Source: DATGPD01 sp031423015
GTDB taxonomy: Bacteria > Planctomycetota > UBA1135 > UBA2386
NCBI GenBank assembly: GCA_031423015.1
Contig: JANPER010000150.1
Location: forward strand, 1 to 64,000
Reading direction: 5' to 3'
DNA length: 64,000 bases
Shown: positions 57,375-64,000 of the stretch, piece by piece
How positions within the stretch are numbered: position 1 is the stretch's first letter
Layout: each line of letters begins with the position of its first letter
Notes under the pieces: model-generated
The model's database searches: none
Told to the model about the DNA's origin: nothing
Seen by the model: the letters and a program-made list of their open reading frames with translations, nothing else
Program-made: the position numbers and the translations under genes

Positions 57375-58550
57375 ATGCCGATGTCCACGTCAGCCGAGTT
57401 GCGCCCCGCGTGGCGTTCCGTGCCACGGCTGACGTATTGCGGCAACGTGCACGCGGCGGGGACGCTCGCGGAGTGGATCGACACCCTGCCGCGCTACGCG
57501 GCCCGCGTGGCCGAGCGAGTCGGCGCCGCATCTGACTTCGAACTCGGCGTGTGGTGGCCAGTCGAGGTGGCACGTCAGTTGGCGCACGACGTCAGCGCCC
57601 AGATGCGCGCGCGGCAAGTGCTCGAGCGCCATCGCCTCCGCATTGGCACCGTGAACGCGTTCCCCTACGCAGGCTTCCACGATGCCGTGGTGAAGACTGC
57701 GGTGTACCGACCGGACTGGGCAGATCCGGCGCGCGTCGCGTTCACGCTCGACGTCGGGCGCGCCGCCTGCGCGCTGGCGGCGCCGGACACCGAGGTTGCC
57801 ATCTCGACTCTGCCGCTCGGCTTCGGCGGCGGCGACCTCGTGGCGATGCGCCGGAACTTGGCGCATGTGGCGCGGACCTTCGCGGCGCTGGCCGAGCAGA
57901 CCGGCGTGCGCTGTGTGTTGGCGTTGGAGCCCGAGCCTGTCTGTCTGGTGGAGACCGTCGCCGAGACGATCACGTGCATACGCGCCGTGCGAGCGGAGCA
58001 TGGCGAGGACAGCGCGATCGTGGGTCACCTCGGCGCTTGCATCGACCTCTGTCATCTGGCGGTCGTTGGCGAGGATCCGCTCAGTGCCCTGCAAGCGCTG
58101 CGGACGGCTGGCATCGCCGTGCCGAAGGTGCAAGTCTCGGCGTGTTTGGAAGTGCGCGCGCCACAGGGCCTCGACCGCCTGTTGGCATACGACGAAGCGC
58201 GCTACTTGCATCAGACGGTAGCCGAGCTGTCGAGCGGAGTGCGCCTGCGCGCGCTCGACCTCGGCGAACTGCCGGCGCGTCGGGGCGAGTTCGAAAAAGC
58301 GCAGCGGGTGCGCACGCACTTTCACGTGCCGCTGTTTTGGGATGAGACCGGCAGCTTTGGCTCGACCCGCGCTGAGGTGGAGCGTTTTCTTGCTGGGCTG
58401 ACCCCGCCGTTTCCGCTGCTGGAGGCCGAGACATACACCTGGAGCGTGTTGCCGGGGTTCGCGGGCGGCGACGACGCGGTCGTGACGGGCCTCGCGCAGG
58501 AGCTGACTTTCGTGCGAGAGTGTCTCGCTCGCGCCGGCTCTTGGTCGTAG
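57375..58550 (+). CDS. eboE: EboE-like metabolite-traffic protein (TIM barrel)
   Basis: 391 aa. Matches the EboE family of the ebo cluster (eboA-F), which in cyanobacteria and other bacteria is needed to move precursors to the periplasm. Landmarks: RLTYCGNVHAAGTLAEWIDTL, FELGVWWPVEVARQL, RIGTVNAFPYAGFHDAVVKTAVYRPDW, ISTLPLGFGG, LALEPEPVCL, IGAC-like LGACIDLCHLAV and FHVPLFW. It is a xylose-isomerase-like barrel with Glu, Asp and His that could bind metal. The other ebo genes are not within this window. ATG 57381 is an alternative start. Followed after 22 bp by an ABC transporter gene on the same strand. Confidence 0.78.
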   Translation: MPMSTSAELRPAWRSVPRLTYCGNVHAAGTLAEWIDTLPRYAARVAERVGAASDFELGVWWPVEVARQLAHDVSAQMRARQVLERHRLRIGTVNAFPYAGFHDAVVKTAVYRPDWADPARVAFTLDVGRAACALAAPDTEVAISTLPLGFGGGDLVAMRRNLAHVARTFAALAEQTGVRCVLALEPEPVCLVETVAETITCIRAVRAEHGEDSAIVGHLGACIDLCHLAVVGEDPLSALQALRTAGIAVPKVQVSACLEVRAPQGLDRLLAYDEARYLHQTVAELSSGVRLRALDLGELPARRGEFEKAQRVRTHFHVPLFWDETGSFGSTRAEVERFLAGLTPPFPLLEAETYTWSVLPGFAGGDDAVVTGLAQELTFVRECLARAGSWS

Positions 58551-58572
58551 ACAGGGGACCTTGGCTCCTCCC

Positions 58573-59238
58573 ATGATCTCGGTGCGCAACCTCGTCAAGA
58601 CCTATCGCCGCGGTCCGGAACGGGTCGTCGCTTGTCAGGTCGATGCACTCGATGTCGCCGTCGGCGAGCAAGTCGCGCTCGTCGGCCGCTCCGGCTCTGG
58701 CAAGTCGACGTTGCTCAACATCATTGCCGGAGTGCTGTTGCCTGATGCCGGCGATGTCGACGTCGATGGCGTCAAGGTGTGCACTCTCGGTGAGAGCGCG
58801 CGCGACCGCTTCCGCGGTCAGCGCATTGGCCTGGTGTTTCAGACGTTCAATCTGCTCCAGCCGTTCAGCGCCCTGGAGAACGTGCTGCTCGGTGCCGTGT
58901 TTGCGCGTGGCACGAATGCTGCCACCCAGGCGCGCGCGCAGAGCCTCTTGGAACGCGTCGGTCTGCGCGACCGGCTGCACCATCGGCCGTCCGAGCTGTC
59001 GGTGGGGCAAGCGCAGCGGGTGGCGCTGTGTCGGGCGTTGGTGAACGAGCCGAAGCTGATCCTGGCCGACGAGCCGCTCGGCAATCAGGACAAGGCCACG
59101 GGCCTCGAGGCGTTGGGGTTGCTCTTGGAGTTGGCCCGCGAACGCGGCAGCACGGTGGTGATGGTGACCCACGATCAAGACAGCGCGCGACTCATGCAAC
59201 GCACCGTCGACTTGCACCAGCTGAGGCCCGCGTCATGA
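58573..59238 (+). CDS. ABC transporter ATP-binding protein (LolD/MacB type)
   Basis: 221 aa. Walker A GRSGSGKST (about 36-44), Q-loop FQTFNLL, Walker B LILADEP, then LGNQDK in place of the usual TGNLD, and H-loop VTHDQ. The ABC signature reads LSVGQ instead of LSGGQ, a conservative but uncommon change. It powers the permease encoded next, with which it overlaps by 4 bp (ATGA). ATG 58573 is taken in preference to TTG 58561. Confidence 0.88.
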   Translation: MISVRNLVKTYRRGPERVVACQVDALDVAVGEQVALVGRSGSGKSTLLNIIAGVLLPDAGDVDVDGVKVCTLGESARDRFRGQRIGLVFQTFNLLQPFSALENVLLGAVFARGTNAATQARAQSLLERVGLRDRLHHRPSELSVGQAQRVALCRALVNEPKLILADEPLGNQDKATGLEALGLLLELARERGSTVVMVTHDQDSARLMQRTVDLHQLRPAS

Positions 59239-60587
59239 AGCTGTTCGCCATCAGCCTGCGCAACCTGCGCGTGCGGCGCGTCTCGACCGCGCTGACGACG
59301 CTGTCGATTTTGCTGGGCACCGCGTTGCTCGCGGCGCTGTGGTTGCTGATCGATCAAACCAACCGGCGCTACAACGCGAGCGCCGCGGGGTTCAAGGCGA
59401 TCGTCGGCCCCAAGGAGGGGGCGCCGCTCGCGCTCGTGCTCAACACGGTCTACAACCTCGGCATCTCGCCGGGGATCGTGCCGGTCTCGGTCTACAAGGA
59501 GTTGCACGACCGGCGCGAACTGCGCTACGCGATCCCGCAGGCGCGCGGCGACACGTATCTGGGCTTCCCGGTCATCGGCACCACCGATGAGATGTTCAGC
59601 AAGTTCCGCCGCGGCGAGTACGGCGAGCTGAAGTTCGCGGCGGGCCGACCGTTCAAGTTGGGGCACGAGGAGTTCATGCAGGTCGCTGCCGACCTGGCCT
59701 CCGGCAAGATCAAGCCAGGGCACGCGCACGACCATGCGCACGACCACGAGCACGATCACTCGGTTCCTGGGCACACGCACGACGACCCGTGGCACGAGGC
59801 CGTGATCGGGGCTGAAGTTGCACGCCGCGGCAAGCTGGGGATCGACGATTGGATCACGCCGGTGCATGGCGCCGAGAACGACCCCGACCCACACGTGCAC
59901 GAAGAGAGCAAGTGCAAGATCGTGGGAGTGTTGGCGCCCACGCGCACGCCGCTCGATGCCTCGATCTTCATCCCGCTGTCGACGTTCTTGACGATGGACA
60001 GACACGACGACGCGGTGCGCCAAGCCAATGGTGAGGCGCAGGTAGCGTTGTCGGCGATCATCGTCGACTCGATCGCGCATCTCGGCGCCAACTGGCTGCG
60101 CCGCGAGTTCCAGACGCGCGCCGATGCGCAGGTAGCGTGGACGACCTTCGAAGTGAGTGAGCTTCTGCGTCTGGTGGGTAACGCGACCGACGTGTTGCGC
60201 GTGGTGTCGTGGCTCGTGCTGTTGGTGGCGGCGGTCTCCATCGCCGTGGCCCTCTACAACACGATGAACGAACGGCGGCGTGAGATCGCGATCATGCGCG
60301 CGCTGGGTGCCCGTCGCGGTCAGATCCTTGCCATCATCCTCCTGGAGGCGGTGGTGATCGCGCTGATTGGCGGCGTCCTTGGTGTGCTTGCCTGCCACGT
60401 CGCGGCTTGGGGCCTTGCCGACGTGGTGCTGGACCGAACGGGGGTCTTCATCGACTGGGCAGCCTTCACGCGGCAGGAGCTGGGGCTTATCCTGGCGGTG
60501 GGTGTCCTCGGCGGACTGGCGGGCGCTTTGCCGGCGCTCAAAGGTTCGCGCACGCAGGTCGCCGACAACTTGGCACCGACTTCGTGA
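59235..60587 (+). CDS. FtsX-like ABC permease with His-rich periplasmic loop
   Basis: 450 aa. One membrane segment near the N-terminus (about 17-37), a large periplasmic domain, and three segments near the C-terminus (about 318-340, 365-390, 413-435) give the MacB/FtsX topology. ERRREIAIMRALGARRGQI is the coupling helix. At about residues 162-185 lies a striking His/Asp-rich loop (GHAHDHAHDHEHDHS, then GHTHDD), with more His at HVHEES. Such loops usually bind zinc or other divalent metals. Together with the preceding ATPase and the following DUF3299 protein this fits a metal-related transporter. Confidence 0.87.
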   Translation: MKLFAISLRNLRVRRVSTALTTLSILLGTALLAALWLLIDQTNRRYNASAAGFKAIVGPKEGAPLALVLNTVYNLGISPGIVPVSVYKELHDRRELRYAIPQARGDTYLGFPVIGTTDEMFSKFRRGEYGELKFAAGRPFKLGHEEFMQVAADLASGKIKPGHAHDHAHDHEHDHSVPGHTHDDPWHEAVIGAEVARRGKLGIDDWITPVHGAENDPDPHVHEESKCKIVGVLAPTRTPLDASIFIPLSTFLTMDRHDDAVRQANGEAQVALSAIIVDSIAHLGANWLRREFQTRADAQVAWTTFEVSELLRLVGNATDVLRVVSWLVLLVAAVSIAVALYNTMNERRREIAIMRALGARRGQILAIILLEAVVIALIGGVLGVLACHVAAWGLADVVLDRTGVFIDWAAFTRQELGLILAVGVLGGLAGALPALKGSRTQVADNLAPTS

Positions 60588-60595
60588 GACTACGT

Positions 60596-61372
60596 ATGCG
60601 ATTCTCCAGTGTGACCGTCCTTCTCCTCTTCGCGGGCCTGCTGCCGAGTCAGGCGCCAGTGAACGGCGGCCAGACCGGACCGATCGTGCCGGTGCCCAAG
60701 AAGCCGGCGACCGGGGAGACCAAGCCTGGGGACGCGGCGACGCCGGCGAAGCCCCCGACCGCCAACCCCGCTGACCCGAACTCGAGGGACGACAAGGCCA
60801 AGCCCGTCGCGCCCGCCAAGGTGGAGGCCGGCAAGCCGAAGCCGGCCAACGAGGTAGAGGAAGACGACGAAGCGCTGCCGGCTCCTGCTCAGTTGCCGAA
60901 GTCTGCCGACCCCGCCGACATCGCGGCGATGCAGAGTGCGCAGAACATGATCCGAGCGGAGGCGCGGCTGAAGCGTTTGCTCGAGAAGGGCGCCATCCCC
61001 GGCATCGAGAAGATCCTGACCTTCGAGGAGATCTCGAGCTGGCCGTATCAGGATGGGCTCAAGGGGATGCCCGAGCCGGTCAAGAAAATGGACGGCAAGA
61101 CGGTCTTGATGACCGGCTTCATGCTGCCGATCGACGAGGTCGAGAACATCAAGGAGTTCCTGCTCGTGCAGTCGATGTGGTCGTGCTGCTTTGGCCAGCC
61201 ACCGGACATCAACGGCATCGTCCGTGTCGTGATGAAGGGCGACAAGCGCATCAACTTCAAGTACGACCCGATCAAGGTCACCGGCCAGTTCAAGGTCGTG
61301 GCGGCCTACGAAGACGGCTACTGCATCGACATCTACCAGTTGCACGCCGACGAGGTCGACGTCATCAAGTAG
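60596..61372 (+). CDS. Exported DUF3299-domain protein
   Basis: 258 aa. Signal peptide (VTVLLLFAGLLPSQAP) followed by a Pro/Lys/Ala-rich linker (about 20-95) and the DUF3299 domain (about 130-258): ISSWPYQDGLKGMPEPVKKMDGKTVLMTGFMLP, then FLLVQSMWSCCFGQPPDINGIVRV with a Cys pair, and a closing YQLHADEV. The domain occurs beside MacB-like ABC genes and zinc-associated proteins in other bacteria (zrg-type loci, from memory). Starts 8 bp after the permease; an overlapping in-frame GTG at 60584 is possible. Confidence 0.82.
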   Translation: MRFSSVTVLLLFAGLLPSQAPVNGGQTGPIVPVPKKPATGETKPGDAATPAKPPTANPADPNSRDDKAKPVAPAKVEAGKPKPANEVEEDDEALPAPAQLPKSADPADIAAMQSAQNMIRAEARLKRLLEKGAIPGIEKILTFEEISSWPYQDGLKGMPEPVKKMDGKTVLMTGFMLPIDEVENIKEFLLVQSMWSCCFGQPPDINGIVRVVMKGDKRINFKYDPIKVTGQFKVVAAYEDGYCIDIYQLHADEVDVIK

Positions 61373-61562
61373 GTCTGGTCAAGTAGGTCTGGGTTGTGCC
61401 GTTGGCCCGCGGCTCGTGCGGGCTCCGTCGGTCCACCCGACTTGCAGCCCAAGGCGGGATCCGCATCGTCGCCTTGCCACCAGCCTGTCGGGTTTTCCGA
61501 CGGTCCGTCGCAGAAGCGACTGAAGCTCGGGGGGGGCTTCGCGCCGATAACAAGGATGTCGC

Positions 61563-63005
61563 ATGGACATCCCCGTACCGAGACTCCGTCTGCGCCAGTT
61601 TCCGCTGGGCTATCGCTTGCTGGCCGTGATGCTTGGCGCCGCTGTGGTGGTGGCGCTCCTGGTCACGCTGGAGGTCGCGGACCGCAACGCGCGCGAGCAC
61701 CGTGGGGCCGCACAGCTCGACGCGGAGCGTTGCGCGCTACAGCTCGCCGAGCGTGCCGCGCAGCACCTTTCGGTGGAAGACGATCTCCGCCTTGCGCTCA
61801 TCGCGACCGCCGCCAAGGACGTGCTTGGTGCGGCAGCGCGTGTCCGCGTCGTCGATGCACGCGGCCACTTGCGTTTCGATAGCTCCGTGCTTGACGGTCA
61901 CGACACAGTCGCGTCGCGCGATGGCGAGGTAGCGCTGAGTTCCACGGTGACGCGTCCCTGCGTCGTCGAAGGCCGCACGGTGGGCGAGGTCCGCATTTCG
62001 CGCGCCGTGGCACCGACACTCGCGAGCTTCGCGTGGGGCCTGTTCGGGCTAGTGTTCCTCACCAGTCTGAGTCTCGTATGTTTGGCGGTCGCCGCGTGTC
62101 ACCATTGGTTGGCGCGGGTTGCCGAAGTCACCGAAACCGCGCGCCGATTGGCGAAGGGCGACCTCACCGGTCAATCCGGATCTGCCGCGCCAGGCGTGCT
62201 TGGCGAGTTGCAGAATGCGCTCGCAGAGGTTGCCGAAGCCATGCAGAACGGGGTCGATGGTGTGCGCGAGAGCGTCATCGAACTCGGCCTGGCGCTGGTC
62301 GATCAAGTCGAGCGCCGCGACCAGACTGCACCGGGTCACTGTGAGCGCACGGCGAAGTACTCCGCGTTGCTCGCGGGACGGCTGTCGATGTGTGACGAGG
62401 ACTGTCGCGATCTCGAGCTCGCGGCGCGCTTGCACGACGTGGGCAAGGTCGCGATTCGTCCCGCCCTGCTCGACAAGAGGGGGCCGCTGTCCGAGGAGGA
62501 GCGCGCCACGCTGCGGCAGCACCCAGACCGTGGCGCGAGCTTCTTTGCCGGCGTGCCGCGCTTGCAGCTCGTTGCCCAGATCATCCGACACCATCACGAG
62601 AAGTACGATGGCACCGGCTACCCCGAGGGCCTCCGCGGCGACCGCATCCCGTTGGGCGCCCGCATCCTCGCCATCACCGACGCGTACGACGTGCTGACCA
62701 GTCGGGGCATCAATGGCAACCCGCTGGCTTGGTCGCAGGCGATCGAGCGTATGCGGGCCGACCGCGGCGAGCATTTCGATCCTTGGTTGTTCGACCTGTT
62801 CGTGGCGGCAATCGAGGCGACGCCAATGCCCGATCAGCCGGTTCGGATGTTGGTGATCTCGCCGCAGGGCGTGGTGCCCTACAAGGTGACCGAGCCGACG
62901 CCCTTCGAGCGTGAACTCGACGCGTGCCTCGACGAGGAAGAGGTCTTGGAAGCCGCGTCGCAGGATCTGGAGGTGATGCACGACGATCGGGAGGCGCGCG
63001 AGTGA
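61563..63005 (+). CDS. HD-GYP c-di-GMP phosphodiesterase sensor
   Basis: 480 aa. Two membrane segments (about 17-37 and 160-185) flank a periplasmic sensor domain of about 120 residues. A HAMP-like linker (ARRLAKGDL) leads to the HD-GYP domain (about 245-420) with CERTAKYSALLAG, RLHDVGKVAI (HD and metal ligands), HPDRGASFF, IIRHHHEKYDGTGYPEGLRGDRIPLGARI and AITDAYDVLTS. All HD and GYP residues are intact, so it should break down c-di-GMP in response to an outside signal. The stop overlaps the next start as TGATG. Confidence 0.92.
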   Translation: MDIPVPRLRLRQFPLGYRLLAVMLGAAVVVALLVTLEVADRNAREHRGAAQLDAERCALQLAERAAQHLSVEDDLRLALIATAAKDVLGAAARVRVVDARGHLRFDSSVLDGHDTVASRDGEVALSSTVTRPCVVEGRTVGEVRISRAVAPTLASFAWGLFGLVFLTSLSLVCLAVAACHHWLARVAEVTETARRLAKGDLTGQSGSAAPGVLGELQNALAEVAEAMQNGVDGVRESVIELGLALVDQVERRDQTAPGHCERTAKYSALLAGRLSMCDEDCRDLELAARLHDVGKVAIRPALLDKRGPLSEEERATLRQHPDRGASFFAGVPRLQLVAQIIRHHHEKYDGTGYPEGLRGDRIPLGARILAITDAYDVLTSRGINGNPLAWSQAIERMRADRGEHFDPWLFDLFVAAIEATPMPDQPVRMLVISPQGVVPYKVTEPTPFERELDACLDEEEVLEAASQDLEVMHDDREARE

Positions 63006-64000
63006 TGCGCGGATTGTGGTGTCTCCTCGCCGGCGGCGCGGCGGGGTGCGTCGTCGCGCCTTTCGACCCCTTCCCGGCGGCTCAGCGTGCCGCGCAGGCA
63101 GGTGATCTGTTGCGCGCCATCGCCTACTTGGATCAAGTGCCGGTGGCGCACTGGCGTCACGCCGCGGCGCGGGAACTCGCAGCGATCGTCGAATCGCGGA
63201 TCAGTGACAGTCACTGCTGCATCGTCGAGGGCTTGCAATGGCGGGCGAAGGGTGATGAGCAGGCTGCAATGATGGCATTTGCTCGGGCGCGCGAGCTGTG
63301 GCCGTCGGTGATTGGTGTTTCAGAACTGCTCGTGTCAGGGCTTGATGGTTCCGCCCTGCGACCGCCAGCGCCATCTGTCCCTCCTGGGCCCGAAGGCGAC
63401 TTGTCGGTCGCGCCGTCAGGGCAAACGGCGGGCGCCGCCCCATTGCCGCTCGAGCCGGAGCCGCTCTCCCCAGAACTTGTGTCGACTCCGCCGGTGCCGC
63501 CGCGCGTGCCAAGTCCCCCGGCGGTCCTAGCCGAAAGGACGCCGCCGATCGACCTCTCGCGCATGGCCACCGACCCAGTTGTGGGCCAGCCGTTATCGGT
63601 GGATCCCGGCGTTCCGCAATCAGCGTCGCGGCCGCTCGGGCGCGAACGTGGGCGAGCGGCATACGCTGAGAATCGTGCGGCGGTGGCCACGCCCGACATG
63701 CCCGCGCTGCGGGCGTTGATCCAAGGCCGCGATCAGGCGCGCGCGGCGGCCCAGTTGGCGGCAGCTCACACCGACCACCCAGAGAATCTCGAGATCCGGG
63801 TCATGCTTGCGAACCTGTTGCGCAAGCGGGCGCTCGTGGCCTACGGTCGTGGCTGGCTCGAGGCCGCGGTAGAAGACTGGGAGCGCGTCGTCGACCTCAC
63901 GCCAGACGATCGGGCGCCCCAGGATGAACTCGGTACGGCGCGCGCGGAACTCGCTCGGCGCTTGCGCGCCGACACCACGAAGAAAAATGCCGGAGGGTAA
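63005..64000 (+). CDS. Lipoprotein with TPR-like C-terminus
   Basis: 331 aa, complete, ending at the window edge. The signal peptide ends in a lipobox (GGAAGC, Cys at about residue 15), so it is a lipoprotein. Residues about 25-115 are helical with TPR-like spacing (AQRAAQAGDLLRAIAYLDQV). A Pro/Ser/Glu-rich linker (about 118-205) follows, then a C-terminal helical repeat block (ARAAAQLAAAHTDHPENLEIRVMLA, LEAAVEDWERVVDLTPDD). Probably an envelope scaffold. It overlaps the HD-GYP gene by 1 bp, so it may be its periplasmic partner; function unknown. Confidence 0.75.
   Translation: MRGLWCLLAGGAAGCVVAPFDPFPAAQRAAQAGDLLRAIAYLDQVPVAHWRHAAARELAAIVESRISDSHCCIVEGLQWRAKGDEQAAMMAFARARELWPSVIGVSELLVSGLDGSALRPPAPSVPPGPEGDLSVAPSGQTAGAAPLPLEPEPLSPELVSTPPVPPRVPSPPAVLAERTPPIDLSRMATDPVVGQPLSVDPGVPQSASRPLGRERGRAAYAENRAAVATPDMPALRALIQGRDQARAAAQLAAAHTDHPENLEIRVMLANLLRKRALVAYGRGWLEAAVEDWERVVDLTPDDRAPQDELGTARAELARRLRADTTKKNAGG

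Overview
The window is a very GC-rich bacterial chromosome segment with densely packed genes, many 4-bp stop/start overlaps, frequent GTG/TTG starts and few strong Shine-Dalgarno sequences. The best guess is a member of the Planctomycetota. This rests on a CotH/lamin-tail protein, a formylglycine sulfatase, large secreted proteins that share a C-terminal domain, a membrane-type urate-oxidase-N protein, DUF3299 and EboE. Other GC-rich phyla such as Myxococcota cannot be excluded. No plasmid, phage, IS element or CRISPR is visible.

Layout. 1-5.5 kb: repeat-bearing left edge, a GT9 heptosyltransferase-type enzyme overlapping a Tsr3-like protein, and a SWIM-SNF2 helicase. 5.5-6.7 kb: a RES-Xre toxin-antitoxin pair on the minus strand with a visible promoter and palindrome. 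6.8-11.5 kb: HhH-GPD glycosylase, secreted GH2 enzyme, PhoD-like phosphatase, DUF2203. 11.7-20.6 kb: fatty-acid/short-chain acyl-CoA genes (thiolase, 3-hydroxyacyl-CoA dehydrogenase, two acyl-CoA dehydrogenases, SppA-like protease), interrupted by a CotH-family gene and a 525-bp hairpin-rich gap. 20.8-23.2 kb: two PilT-type ATPases. 23.2-27.6 kb: Fe-type SOD, a cytochrome c facing a PuuD-like membrane protein, a secreted protein and a hydrolase.

27.8-39.8 kb: a compact hybrid NRPS-PKS locus of three genes. The first is formyltransferase / half-condensation / adenylation domain split by a luciferase-like monooxygenase / carrier. The second is KS-AT-KR-DH-carrier-thioesterase. The third is an EntD-type phosphopantetheinyl transferase that can activate both. 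The adenylation pocket, aligned by eye, reads like a glycine code, so an N-formylglycine-type starter oxidised in place is a reasonable prediction. This is the most interesting system in the window.

39.8-48.4 kb: Uma2-family protein, LysR regulator, two secreted propeller-like proteins, sulfatase, subtilase. 48.4-53.8 kb: minus-strand methyltransferase, PIG-L deacetylase, P5C dehydrogenase, Ppx/GppA and a coiled-coil protein. 53.9-57.1 kb: TIM-barrel protein, DHH phosphoesterase, tRNA-Gly(GCC) with promoter and terminator, LOG protein. 57.4-61.4 kb: an orphan EboE and an ABC transporter/DUF3299 set with a histidine-rich loop that suggests metal (zinc) handling. 61.6-64 kb: HD-GYP sensor and a lipoprotein.

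Five otherwise unrelated exported proteins (13.0, 25.4, 41.7, 43.0 and 46.0 kb) end in what looks like one shared beta-rich C-terminal domain. Seven-base tandem repeats occur at three intergenic places.
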